DNA of 64,000 nucleotides. Source: Morella rubra. Lineage: Eukaryota; Streptophyta; Magnoliopsida; Fagales; Myricaceae. Position numbers and translations under genes: made by a program. The notes below the pieces were generated by a model. That model was not told the DNA's origin. It was given only the letters and a program-made list of their open reading frames with translations, and searched no databases. The DNA is taken from contig CM025853.1 of NCBI GenBank assembly GCA_003952965.2, positions 27,475,772 to 27,539,771 of the forward strand, written 5' to 3'. Numbering within the stretch: the stretch's first letter is position 1; each line of letters starts with the position of its first letter. This document shows positions 23,673-36,796 of this stretch, in pieces.

Positions 23673-26284
23673 GACAGGCTATTATGGTTCATCAGTTCAT
23701 GCTGCAACGATGACAAATGCATCTCTAAAGCATTTGGCTGCTGTTTTACTTGCTCCATTGGTGGAATCAAGTGTGCAATAGGTATGTAGCAAGACGCTTA
23801 ATTTTTACCCCTTCTAATCTTTCATATTTCTACTAGACAAGTTACAATGGTTCCTGGTATGATTTTCATGTTCAGTGGTAGATTGATATCTTCAAGCCTA
23901 TTTGTGTTATACTTTAACTTATGTCAACTTCTCTTCCGCTGTTCAGGCATTCCCTTCTATTCGTCTTTTGTTTCATTGTCAATTGTCCAGTTAAAAAGAA
24001 AAGAATCGTGCTATCATATTCCCATTGTGTTTTTCTTATTTAGGTGATGCTTTTAACCTTTTTTATAAGTAGTGCAAGAGGGATAGGGATGCATTTTATC
24101 GGTTATTTGTACATTTACATTGGTGAGGTATTCAACTTACTTGTAGATAAAAGAAAAAATAAGAAGTTACTCAAATATTTGTCCAGTGAACGAAAATAGT
24201 TAATTGGATATCCTGGTGCTAAAATAGGAATTGAAGCAATCTTCTTTCAAAATCCATTTGCTCTATCAACGAAGAGGATATTTTTGACAAGTACTCCTTT
24301 GCAAGAACTTTTGATTTTGACAGAAGTAGCTTGTCACAATTCATTGTGGCTTGGACTTATATAATCTAAATGGCTGCAGGCTGCCTGGGGGCCTACTTTT
24401 ATTAAGAGTTCTTGGATCTGGGGATGTGAGATATATGTGGATTACCATCAGGTTCTATACTGAAGTTCTGATTCTGTTTAGCATCAAAATGGATGGAAAT
24501 TATCCGATAAATTTGTGAACCAAGACTCTTGTTTCTCTTGTGCAGCTCGAATCTGGCTGCTTTAGTGAGGGCTGAAACAATTTGAGACCTGCTTTCTAGG
24601 TTTGTGACATTGGATGAAGAAGAAACAGGTAGCCAGGTTGTAATTTTCGACGGCTGTTGTACCCCTCATTTTATCCTCGTGTTCTGATGGTTGTTACTAT
24701 CTTGGGGAAAGCTCAAAATGAACATGACTTTGAGCTGGGAAAGACATTGTACCCTTTTTGGCACCATATACAAGCAGAATAATGAAGCATGTTTGTTGGA
24801 GCTTATGGTAGGCAATTGGACTAAGGGTTTATGGATCAAGTTTTGGGTTCTTGGACATCTGGTGGAAATGCGACCCAAGTCTTTCTGCTTCCACTGAAAT
24901 TGAGATTCTCTTTTTTTTTTTTTTCAACAGCATTTATAGCATTGTACATTGATGATTTGTAAATTCATTGGTAACTAACTGCTTAGGGGAAACACAAATT
25001 CCTGTCGGTAGTGGAAGCAATAATTTTTGCAGTGATGCCAGTTCTCATGTATAAGCCCGTTTAGGCTGTGTGAATGATTTCAAATTGTTGCACACAATCC
25101 CTCTACACTCTCAGTAATCATGTAATTTTCAATTCCATGAACAGCTCTGATGGATCAGACTCGAGGCTCTTTTTCTACCTTGTCTTCTGTGAACTGTTCA
25201 TAAAATGAAATAAAAGCTGTAATTTGCTTCGAAAAAAGAACCAACAAAACATCCTTACTTCATATCCTACTATTCCATGACATGTGGGCAATCGTAAGGA
25301 AATATATGTTCATGAGACATGTCATGTCTTAAAAATAAATAAAAATTATAGTTATATAAAAAAAAATAAAAACAAAAAATAATTTTTTTTTTTTTTAATA
25401 ATTTTTTTTTGAGTCACATGATCATATATTGACACTTAGCGTGTTATGTCATCAATTATGTTAAACATCTGAACGAAAATATGACGGGGGAAGTGATTTT
25501 GCAATTATTGTCTAAAAACAAAGATTTGTCAATTTTAGAAACCTACTTAATTTTTTTAAATCTCATAATTTTACTCTCTTTTTTTTGGTGGGTGAGTGTC
25601 TATGTGAGTATGCTGGAAGAACATGCTGACGACATGATTCCAAAGCCTTTGCTCATATTTGTACACTGCAATTTGTTGTCACCTCTGATACCAGCATTAT
25701 GCTTAACTCTTTGTGCTGGCCGTGCGTAGATTTTCTCAAGCCATGAAGAAATCGATACTCACACAGATGGAATGTCGCCGTAACTTGTAGTGGAAGTATG
25801 AAACCATAGAACATTTTTAGGTTTGATTTTAGCGCTCGAACAAGGTTCAGGGCAAGTAAAAGTTGGTGGCTTGCATTCTAACTGCTCACTCTCACTTAGT
25901 CGTCTCCATGGCTCCCAATTTTACTCTAACAGGGAGAATAAACACCAAAGTGGTTTTCTTTTCCAATGCAATTGACCAAACTTCCGTCATTACCATTGCA
26001 TTCTCCTATCAGGAAAGGCTCCTTCATTTGCAGGAAGGAGAACCTATACAAATATGTCATAGTCCGGGTGTTCCTGTTTGTGGGCCTATCTGAATCTCCC
26101 ACAGAGCATAGGAATCATTTGGTAAAATGATTCACGAAATTAGTATTTCGGGTTAGGTGGGTCATTCTAGAAATTGAATTGGCACCAACCATAATCTTTG
26201 GTTTATAACTCTGCACTGATATATAGGTTGCTCCAAAGCGTTTCTTTTCCTCCAGCATCGGCAAAGTAGCAACAAGCTTCTGTC
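23673..26284. other. Intergenic region, mostly 3' flank of the PPR gene
   Basis: No protein gene is recognised in 2.6 kb. T-rich patches at 24910-24925 and A/T tracts at 25355-25405 are present. A possible transcript tail could run to about 25200, where AAAATGAAATAAAAG resembles a poly(A) signal region, but nothing confirms it. Confidence 0.4.
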
Positions 26285-27074
26285 ATGGCAATCTCAATGA
26301 ACATAAGCATCTGGCGTTTGGCTGCAGCTCTTATCTGTGCTTCTGTTCTTTACTGCAACTTAGGTATGCGACAAAAGGAAAACGAATCTCTCCAACATAT
26401 ATAGTTTTTGGCTGAGTTTTGAGCTTTAATTGCCACCAATCTATGACAGGGAGGGCGGATGAAGTGCCTCAGGCGGGCGGTGTGGTGTATGATCCGCCTG
26501 AAATTGTTGCAGAAGCATTGCTGTGTTTCAACAATAAGCATGTAAGCAAAACTAGTCGCATGGGCTTTTAATTCCCACAAGTATACAACTTCGACACCTA
26601 CACTATTTTGGTATTCTTTTGTTTGATTCCATTTTTAACCTCAGATTTACAGAAGCTGTGTAGAATCTTATAGATTGACAGAGAGCGGAAACATCGATGT
26701 GCCTTCCCAAAGTACAGATGAGTACTGCAATGGACCGTGCCTGACTGAGACAAACCTTGTCTTGGACTGCATTGACAACATCTTCGCCAACTTTGAGTTT
26801 TATAATAAGGCCACAATACAGGATGTTAGAGACACGATTAAGGCAGGATGTGGCAATGGCCCCGAAAGAGGTAGCTACTGGCCTGCAAAGGAAAACATCT
26901 TCTTTTCTCTTTTGGCTATTGGCCCAATGTAGTGATTTGCCGTTCGCATCTTTTGCAGGCAACTTTGTTGTGGCTGAGCACCTGAAAGCTGAAGCAAGCA
27001 ATGCACACAAGGCCGTGAATCAGATTCTCTTTGGGCTTGTATTGATGATAATGGGACAGGGTTTACTGCCATAA
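26285..27074 (+). CDS. Small secreted Cys-rich protein (DUF7731-type)
   Basis: Four exons (26285-26363, 26450-26541, 26645-26870, 26959-27074) splice in frame to 170 residues. A hydrophobic signal peptide covers about residues 9-29 (WRLAAALICASVLYCNL). The mature part has a conserved-looking six-cysteine core including ALLCFNNKHIYRSC, DEYCNGPCLTE, LVLDCIDNIF and IKAGCGNGPERG. The protein ends in a hydrophobic tail (ILFGLVLMIMG), which could be a GPI-anchor signal or a membrane segment. The pattern matches an uncharacterised plant family that I associate with DUF7731; that name is from memory. Function is unknown, with cell-surface location the best inference. The gene sits between the PPR and AMSH genes on the same strand. 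Confidence 0.78.
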
Positions 27075-29256
27075 TATTTACACTAACGTCAATCGTTTCC
27101 AAGGGCCATGTTTGCCTTTACTGATATATGTAGACTACTATGAATAACGCTATATTGATGAGTATTTTGTTGCTCTGTGTATTCCTCAAGGCTAACTGAA
27201 AAAAAAAAAGGGGATGGAATGTGCAGCAGTTTGCAAGCATTATGTGACAGTTAAAAAATTATATGCACGGCGGATTTTGGTATATCTAGCGTTTCCGAAA
27301 TAGAATTAGTTTCACGCGCTCCATACACATGCAAATCGCCAAGAGATCCAAATAAGACACTACACACTAGTCAATACTTCCACCAGCCTTGGACTTCTAA
27401 GAAACATATGCGGGGCTTCAAACTTTATCAAAACTCTGCCATACAAAAACGTCTCATCTTTGACACATTTTACTCTTTAAAAGAATTGCAATGTTCACTA
27501 ACAATTATTGCCAAAAAAGAGGAGGGCAATTGCCAGTATATAGGATTCTCAAGGGAGCTTTCTTGGTCAAGTGCGGCCTATGGGAATCTGTTTCCACCAT
27601 ATCTATTGGTGATAATATTCAATAAATATTAAGCTGAAATCAGCAGTGTTATATATCTAACTGTATTAAAGTTTTTCAAAAAGTAATTATTTAAATAACT
27701 ATTATTTTGAGATTGAGAAAACTTTATGACAAGTTTTTATAAGAAGTGTCGCTAGGTAGGAATGCATGTATTAGTGGAGATCTTTCACATGTATTTATTG
27801 TAGTGCAATGCGTGGAAGTTATGATAAACTACACGCACGCGCATGATGTTGACTGTTGATTATATGATCCTCTTGAATTACTCGGTTTTAAACATAGATA
27901 GATTGTATTTTATCTATAATTTGAAAATCATCTAGAGAATCAAAAGAAGTCATGTGATGGTCCGAGACAGCAGCAGCTGGTACCTGGCAGTGAGGGGAGG
28001 GTCCAGATTCCTGGAATGAGCTTCTACATCTGTTGATGCAGGAGCATGAACGCATGAGCTGAGCGTTATGAGAGAAGCTTGAACAGAAGAATGTTGGCAG
28101 CTGAAGTCTTTGCACGTAGAAGATCATTTTCCTTGGTTTTTTATGTGTTGTTTATTGTTGGTTTGATTACTGTAAAAAATCCTCCGAGAAAAAAAAAAAA
28201 AAAAAAAAAGATTACTGTAACAAACTACCTCTTTTTGTACATGTTTGTTTCTTAGGAAAATGGTAACAAGGAACAAAAATGGCTTGTTCGAAAAAGGTAC
28301 TCACCAATGAGCGAATTCGAGATGCTGTCCAAAGAAATATATCAAGACTCTGAATTTGTGCTCGATCTTATAATTTTCTGGAAGCCCAACTAACACAATT
28401 ATAACAAACTAACAATTGCAACTGCTTAGCTGGCCGAACAATTCATCCAAAGCTCGTATTCTTATCTTGGCCCTTGATAGACTTCCCGAAGCTTCTGTTC
28501 TCTCCTCTAGCTGCCGTCTCCCACAACCTTCTTCTTCCTTAACCTGTTGTAGCTTCTGTAGTTATCCTTAATTTTCATATGTCCATGTTTTATTTTGACC
28601 CTGATTTCTCACATGAATGCCAACGCTCAACAGAAATGTCCTTTTTCTGCTGTTCTATTATTAGTGAAACTCACAAATCATGGGTTTTGCCTTGAATTTT
28701 CTTATATATCCAACGAAAAGTCTATTTTATAAATTATGGAGGGTAGAAAAATAACGGACACAGGGAATAAGGGATTCACTTAGATGTAGGGTAGAAAAAT
28801 AAGGGATTCAGGAATACTAATGGCCATTCTAAAAGGCAAAATTTTGGCAGATAACCATTTCAAAATTTTAATTAAATAAAAAATTATAAAATAATCGTTA
28901 CCTTCTTAATGAATAACCATTTCACGTCGCTTAAAAAAAAAACAAAAACATTTCACGTCCGCCAACCAAAATTTTGGTCACTGCAAACACGTCAGTCGAC
29001 CATAGATGAAAAACCCTTCTCGAACATCATCATGTCGACATGAAATGGCAGGAATAGCTTAAGCCTTAAGGCTCTTCCTTCTTCGAAACGACGAGGTTTT
29101 GAACTTACAAAAACTTAGCTTGCGCGTTTGCTCGGTTGGACATCGATTCCTTGCTCCTACTCGTAACCGTGTTCTTTTCACTCTGAGGAAAGTAGATTTT
29201 GCTAATTGAATCGGGGTTACAGAAAATTGGCATTTTCCTTGCCGTCGCCGGAGAAG
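27075..29256. other. Intergenic region upstream of the AMSH gene
   Basis: No gene is seen. There are a poly-A run at 28190-28209 and a short imperfect tandem repeat of GGGTAGAAAAATAA near 28740-28810. The last 200 bases should contain the AMSH promoter and 5' UTR, but no clear TATA box stands out. Confidence 0.4.
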
Positions 29257-32200
29257 ATGAAGATCGACTTGAACTCGATCGCTCGGAAAGTCGAGGTCGA
29301 CAATCGGATTCCTCTCCGTAATTACTACAGGATCGCCTTTAACCTCCTCAAACAGGTTCCATCGATTCTCCCTTTTAATCAGTGATCACACTTTATTTCT
29401 CCTTATTTATCTAGTTGTGCTTAATTAACTCAGTTGAATATAATTGTTTTTATTTGTCTATAGAAAGCTGATTATCAAATTGAAAGCGGAGATTAGGTTT
29501 TGAGTTCTATTTCACCAGGGAGATTAGCTGCTCTAGGGTTTTCTGACCTCTGAATCTTTAGAATTGTATTGGTGAACTTGTTGAAGGTGCAGGTAAAATG
29601 ACAACTTCTGGGTTGTATTGGCAGATCGAATGTAGGAAGCAATTGATAAGATAGCAGTGTATGGCTTTGTAGGGTTTTCATTGGATAATAGCATTGCTGA
29701 TATTTTGCCTGTTGTGCCTATATAAGGGCTTTTGATCGTATATCATTAGTTTTAGCCTAATGATGAAGCATGATTTTTGTGCCCATCCCCCTTTATTGAT
29801 TGTGGCTGATTCTGTTCTGGTCTTTGTTCTCAGGCCAGTATCTATCGGGAGGAGGAGAATGTTGTAGATCTGTATATAATACTTGTTAGATATTCAAGGT
29901 AATGAGAGAGACATAATGGGTCAGACCCATGTTGCTTAAATTTTTTCGCTATATTTCAATTCATAAGCCTTTTTCCCCCCTTTTTTGTAGTTTGGTGTCT
30001 GAAACTATACCATATCATCAAGATTACCAGGTTCTGCATCCAAAAGAAAGAACAATATCTAAGAAAGTGAGGCATACATTTTCTATCTTCTTACTTGTTT
30101 TTTACGTGACTGCATATAGTGCTGTCTTCATGTGTGTTTCCATGTGTGTTGCAGAAATTGGCATCCGTACTAGATGAGCTTGAATCTTTGAAGCCGGAAT
30201 TTCAACGTCGGGTGGATGAACTGAACAGGGCCCATTCTGGAGCTAGGTTTCCTCAACTTGAGGGCCCAGAGTCGACTTTGTTTAGTTCAGAGACATCTTC
30301 TTCGGAATGGCCTACTCATGCTAAAAATTCTTACTTGAGCATTGATACTAAGCAGGTACAGACGCTGCCCATGATCTGCTGATACTGTGTGATTTGTTAA
30401 CTGATAACTGGAATGCCACTCATTTTCTGGTCATTTGATTTATCTAACAATACAGTGCTTAGGAGGCTTTATTTCAGTTTTGCTCTTTATTTCTTCAGCC
30501 TGGTGTGTCTCAGCCATAATGTTGTATTGTCTTAATGTTCTGATCTATATTGTATGAAGTTTGTAAGAAGCTTTGTCTTTGTCTTTTACTGTCACTAAAT
30601 TTGTTTGGTTTCTAATATTTCTAACTCTTTGCTGTAGATTTTGATTTTTTTGTTAAAATACAATGTTTCTTTTGATGTTGCTGCAGCCTGCTAGCATGGT
30701 ACCTCAGTCTACATGGAAATATGACAATGGTCATTCTCAGGTTTCATCATCAAATTCCATGCAGATTGATAGGCAGTTCCAGAAGCTGTGAGTAAATCAT
30801 ATCAATCATTTTCTCAGCATATTGATTCGAGAGATGGGGCCTCTCTAGGATAGTCATATGTACAGTATGTAAATCTGGTCCTTTGTAGATGGACCGTTGT
30901 ACTTTTTGAGGTCTCTTCCTCTTGTGAGTAGTCAACAGCATACGAGTTCATCAGTTCATGTATGGCATCGGGAATTGTCCTTTTGTGCTATCCCCTGTTC
31001 AATTCACCTAATTCAAGTGGAGTAGGACCTACAGGTTTCTTTCACTGATAATAAGTACTGATTATTGAAGTTGGTATGTACTCTTCATGTCAGCTCCTTT
31101 ATATGAGATTTTACTTATTATACAATTCCCCTTTTAAGAAACCCCTACAGAAAGATTAAAGCAACGTATCTGCTAGGATTTGAGATCCTTCCCATTAACT
31201 ATAGTAAGTAACTATCCACTTTTTTTCATTCAAGTTCTTATCTTTTAAAAGAGTTTTTAATATAATCTTATAATGGAACATGCCTATGCAAAACTTTAAA
31301 GCTAAAGATTAGTAGCAAGAGGTATATGTCTTGTGAATCAAGTTATGAAAGGTGCAAAAGATAACCTTTACTGACTCCTGGCGATTTGCGATGATTCCTG
31401 AAGCGACTGCTACCTTTAGTCTGTTGTCTCACCTTGATATGAACTTCAGAAATGTTCCGTAATTCTTAGGCAGGTCTTGATCCTCTGGCTGCACTTATCT
31501 TCTCTAAGCTATCTTATTGTGCACTTTTTCTTGGTCCATCGCTTTGGCTGAAGCTACATAATTTTTACAGGTGTTATAATTCTCGAGAGAGACTAGTCCA
31601 TCTATTTCCCTAACTTGAACTGGTCATAAAGATGAGAGTCGCTAGACAGCATACTTCTAGGATAGCATTTTCTGCAAGGATGATGCATACTGATCGATAT
31701 CTGGAAATTTACAGGTCTCTTAGTTTACCTCCTCCGAAGAAGGAAACTTTGTCCAGACACTTATTTTTTGGCACTAATGGTCTTCAGGGACAGTGGCTAG
31801 GACCTAGTGCAGAAATAAAGGTGAACTTTCTTCTTCCTTTTTCTCCTCCATGAACTAATGAATGCTGTGGTATAGTCCTTCTTCTTCTTCTTTCTCCTCC
31901 ATACACTAATGAAGGCTGTGGTATAGTACAGGTTCAGTATCCCAGCAATATGGACTTAACCGCTATTGACAACTCTGGGTAAGGGACTTCTGCTAAAGTT
32001 GTCTGTTCTCAGTTAAACCTTCACTCCTATACTACTTCGTTCCGGTTCAAAAGATTTGACTATTTAACTTGCTACTTCTTGTCTAGGTTCTTCCTTCTAA
32101 ATTATGGCTGCTGGTAACATTTTTGAATTTTTTCATTCCTGTTAATAGCCTGAATCAGGCAGGACAATCTGCTCTTGTGGCAGCCAAAGATGGCGATCCA

Positions 32201-35200
32201 GGGTGCATCAAATCTCCAATGGAGTCAGTGCTTTTGTTGGATGATGGTAGATGGCTACGCCCTGTTGAGGAATTGTGTTCTCCACTGGTCAACAACGCAA
32301 GGAAAGATCATTTCCAGTTGGTTAAGCAACCCTCCATTCCACCTGTACTTGCTCAACTGCAGCAAGAAGTCGCTCCAATTCCTCCAGCAAGAGTTGCAGA
32401 CCCAAGACCTGGACCAGCTAAATCTTCTCAGGATGGGATGCCAAGTTCCAGTTCTTATCAACATCTACACATTGTAAGCTTCCTGTGCTGACTCATGTTT
32501 TCTGCATTCTTGAAAAAGAACATTTGCCTATTTCTTGGAACATCATGAGAATCTCTCTCTCTCTGGGAATACGATGCTAGTTTCATTTAATTTACATTGC
32601 AGCCTGTAAGAATGATGGAAGATTTCTTGAGATTGGCTCAGGCAAACACTAAGAAAAATTACGAGACATGTGGTGTCCTTGCTGGGTCACTGGTAAGACT
32701 TAATGTTTCAAGAACAAAATTGATACTGTAGTTTGGTATGAGAAATGAAGTTACAAGGTAGTTGATCCCATTGTTTATTAACCTTTCATTTTATGTGGCT
32801 GTAGAAAAACAGGGTTTTTCATATCACTACACTTATAATTCCGAAGCAGGAATCAACCTCAGATTCGGTAAGATGGTTATCAGCTAATTTTTTTCCTTTA
32901 TGCGCTCCCTTTTTTCTCCTTTTCAAGTCATTATTTAGTTGTATGCCCTCCTGTTTCCTGTGGTAAGGTTTCTCTTAGTCCCCACGCCAAAAAGAAAAAA
33001 GATAGTGTTTTCTAATGCCTTGAGGTGATTTTAATGGATTTGCGGCAATGAAATGCTACAAGAGTATGGAAAATCAGTTAGAATTGTTAAATGGTTTTGT
33101 ATTAGAAATAATTTAAGATTCTTGAGAATTTCATTGATGTCCAATATTAGTTCTTATTCCCTTTCAGTTGCGCTCTATAACCATTGATGGAAATGGAGAT
33201 AACCTGAAGAATACTTTGAAATATCATATTCTCAAGTGTTTCTAACATTTACAACTGTTTGCAGATAAAATTTGAACCTTAAATGGACACTCTCTAGAGT
33301 TAAAAAAAAAACAGTATGCACTTCATTAGTTGAAAATGCTTGAATGTGTGCAGAAAGCACTTTGGTCTTCTTGTGCATTTTTGTCTTTGATATCCAAATA
33401 CCCGAATCCTTATATTCGGAGCATTCTATTGTATACAGATTGTATTCATGTGTAATCAGTAATAATTAACTGAAACTCGGGTTATGTTCAGTGTCAGGCA
33501 TTGAATGAAGAAGAAATATTTGAAGTTCAAGACAAATTATCACTCTTTCCTCTTGGTTGGATTCATGTAAGTGTTTGAATACTCTTAATATTCAGTAACT
33601 GCTGATTACTCTTAATATTCAGTAACTGCTGATTACGCTTTCCATTTAGTTTTGCATGCTCATGGTGTTTTTCTTCTTTGCATTATTGAAATGTCTAGCA
33701 GAGAAAAATTTGGAAATAATTCAATTATTGACAGTTGGGGCATGCCATTGGTCTCACCGGTTTTGCATGCCATTGCTCATGTAGCTCTATGTTTTCTGTT
33801 TTTATCATGCTTATGGATATTGAATATACCCATGCTGCAACTGGGGACTAGGATTGCCAATTTGCTAATGTTTCAGTTCCAAGTGGTCATCATTTTTGTA
33901 AGATCGTAGATTTGCATTAAAAAAACTACCAGATATGGAACTGACTGGTTTTATTAATTTATTAGCATATCCGTACAGTTCCCTGCCGAAAACAAATTGT
34001 TCTGTAACTAAATATGTGGGAGTCACTATTATATGTGGCGGGGATTTTGTACAGCTTTCCTGGCTGGTCTGTTTTTATATGTGAGAGTAGTAAACTGTTT
34101 GGACTTTGTTTAGGAGTCAATGTGGCATACTGGTAGTGTTGCTAATGGTAAGAAATAAATCAATTACGTAAAATGAGGATTGTTGGAAAAGCCATACTTT
34201 GGCTTCTGTCAACTAGTAGATTGTTTGACTTTAATGTTTTTTCCCCTCAACCATCTACATGTTTCAGATCGTCATATAGTTTTTATTCTAGGCAGCTGTT
34301 TTGGTTTATTGATCAGTCACTCTACTACTCTTGTGATTATCAGACACATCCATCACAGACCTGCTTCATGTCATCAGTAGATTTGCACACTCATTACCCC
34401 TACCAGGTAAGAAATGGTACTGATCATTGCATGTTTCGTGGCTTCGACAGCTTGTAGCTTGATTGAAAGGCTGTTTGATAGGGTACTTGGTATCTAAATC
34501 TTGAGTTTTAAGTAGTGTTGTTCTAATTTGCAAAGTGGTTTGGTTTTACTGGAGCAAGGTCAATCTTGTTTTTTTAGTTATCTTTCTTTCTTGTCTTTTA
34601 CAATTCTTTTCTGTCTCCATGAATGCAATTCAACTAAGCGTATCATCCCAACTAAATGGAGTCAGCTACATGGTCCCTTTTTGACCTAGGACCGTGTTGT
34701 TTTTGTGAGTAAGCTGATGCAACTTGGTAGTTTCATTAACATGATATTTCGTTAGAGATAGCGAGAAATAGCTACTAGTCCTTAAAATTGTGTGAAGAGA
34801 GTGTAGCAATGAAATGTGTATAAAACTTACCCCAAAAAAAATGAAGGAACTAAGGGCATGCCGGCATGTACTTTTTTGGAGGTGCATGCAAAAGAGTGAC
34901 ATATGGTAAAATTGCACTAGACTGTGCACTTAAGAGTTGTTAGATGTTAATAAGCATTTATCACGATGTTTTGGGTCTTTTTTATATCCATCAATCCGTT
35001 CAACAGCATGTAGATTTAAATATTTGTTAATTGTCATGTTTCCTCCAGTTTCTTGTTGTTTTGTGTTTATGCTTCAACTGACATAATTTCCTCTGCGTAT
35101 CTTTGAAGATTATGCTACCAGAAGCAATTGCGATCGTTATGGCCCCTACAGATACTTCGAGGTTGGTTTTCCATCATTTAGTGATTACCGCACCAAATGT

Positions 35201-35766
35201 TATCTGTAGGAACCAATAATAAATTATGCTTAGATCAGTTGTTTCAAAACAAAATTTCGTAATTAATATCAATGTGAAAACATTGTCGAGTTACAAATTT
35301 TGGTTGAGCATGGGGTGCGTTACTCCTGCAAATTTCTATGGAATGTATAGGGATATGGCATATGTACCGCAAGCCAACCACTGTACTCTATAAGTTTGTT
35401 AAGGTCAGCAAGTGAGACTATGTCATTTAGAATATAGAAGTGCATTTTGATGTTACTAGATAATGTGGTAGGAGACGGTAGATATTGTTAGCACTTTATG
35501 TGTAGCAGTTACTCTATTACCAGTGTTTTTTGTTTCTCTGGTTTACATTATTACCAGTTGGCATGCTAATATGTTTTTCACGCTACTGCAGTCCACATGG
35601 CATATTTCATCTATCTGACCCAGGTGGCGTCTCTGTGATTCGAAATTGCCAACAGCGTGGGTTTCATCCACACGAGGAGCCATCTGATGGAAGTCCAATT
35701 TATGAGCATTGTTCACATGTCTATATGAACCCCCATTTGAAGTTTGACGTGGTTGATCTTCGGTGA
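29257..35766 (+). CDS. AMSH3: AMSH-type JAMM deubiquitinase (AMSH3-like)
   Basis: Fourteen exons (29257-29355, 29834-29898, 29991-30066, 30155-30355, 30687-30787, 31715-31820, 31932-31978, 32149-32473, 32603-32692, 32805-32867, 33492-33566, 34344-34406, 35109-35161, 35592-35766) give 512 residues, close to Arabidopsis AMSH3. The N-terminal MIT-like helical domain includes NRIPLRNYYRIAFNLLKQ and SIYREEENVVDLY. The C-terminal JAMM zinc metalloprotease domain has Glu361 in YETCGVLAG and the core His416-Thr-His418, with Ser426 and Asp429 in HTHPSQTCFMSSVD, so all expected catalytic and zinc ligands are present. Family members cleave Lys63- and Lys48-linked ubiquitin chains on endosomes and act with ESCRT-III in vacuolar sorting and autophagy. 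All introns are GT-AG, and two of them carry small recent tandem duplications. A LINE sits 0.75 kb downstream. Confidence 0.95.
31841..31927 (+). repeat. 36-bp tandem duplication before the AMSH exon 7 acceptor
   Basis: A block starting TTCTCCTCCAT and ending GGTATAGT occurs at 31841-31876 and 31892-31927, with 33 of 36 bases equal and a CTT-rich spacer. The second copy runs into the acceptor TAGTACAG used by exon 7. Confidence 0.85.
33580..33633 (+). repeat. Exact 27-bp tandem duplication in AMSH intron 11
   Basis: The unit beginning TACTCTTAATATTCAG is repeated exactly at 33580-33606 and 33607-33633, just after the exon 11 donor at 33567. Confidence 0.9.
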
Positions 35767-36508
35767 GACGATGATTTCTTAAACGCTAACGGAATTTTCT
35801 GAGAAAATAATGTTCGGGATTGAACTAGAATATGTATATCAAACAGGAAATCTGCTCTCACCTTCCAAAGGTATTGTAAATTCTACTGTTTCTCGGAATC
35901 TATATAGGATGGTGGAAGGCAAATCCATTTGTATCTTCAGCCATTTGCGGGGAAGCACAGGTCGGTTTTTGATTTTGTATCATCATAATGATATATCACT
36001 GGTAAATATATATTTGTGTAATTAACACCAGCATTGTTCAAAAGTCAGTATTCTCGTTGGTATCCTGATGCTCTAATGATAGTTATTAGAGAAGATTAGG
36101 CTCTTCGTTTTATATGAATACATCACCTAAACAGACCTGTACCATCCATGGCTCTTTAACCATGGAGTTGCTCAAATTACGCTACGGGAGCCCCACAGCA
36201 GAAAAAAGGACTTTAACTTGGTTGGATCGCGGTTCTTGAGTCAGTCTGCTTGAAATAATTTGCTGGGAGAGAGAGCCCCACAGCGGTATGGAGAAGTCTT
36301 CATTTCACGTTGTTGGTTTGACTTTAAGATTCAAATCTCTAAACTTACCTTTTTATGTGGCTGAATTGCTCAGAATTTCCCTTCCCTTCTGGTCATTCCC
36401 AGTGTGTTCGAGCATTTTCCTATTTTCTTTTTTCCCAAGTCAGTTTGTCTTCGAGCATGATACTACATATTGGACGGAGAATTTATTTCCCTCGTTACAC
36501 AAAGTAAG
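35767..36508. other. AMSH 3' flank before the LINE insertion
   Basis: This short stretch should include the AMSH 3' UTR. It ends at the LINE's target-site duplication. No separate gene is recognised. Confidence 0.5.
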
Positions 36509-36796
36509 AAAAAACCGACATTGAAAATAGCATGTGTTAAGGAAAGCTAATTTTCCTTATCCTGCCTACTAATTAATCTTGAGGCCATGTTCCATCTTCT
36601 TTAACTGTACGGCTTTTCTCTCCGTACAGTCTTTCGTTTCGTACTCCCTTGTGAAGTTTGTTAAGGCTGTGTCCCTGGTTTCTCCTGGCATTTCTCCCTC
36701 GCTTGCGTTTCCTTTTTTCTTGATTCGTCCTAGCGTTTGCTGGTCTGTGTCCTCTCTTCTTACTAGAGTGTTTGCTCCTTTTTACGGGTATTTGCT

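Noticed and set aside
25863..26093. ORF just upstream of the Cys-rich gene
   Set aside because: No domain or signal seen, and it overlaps the expected promoter of the next gene.
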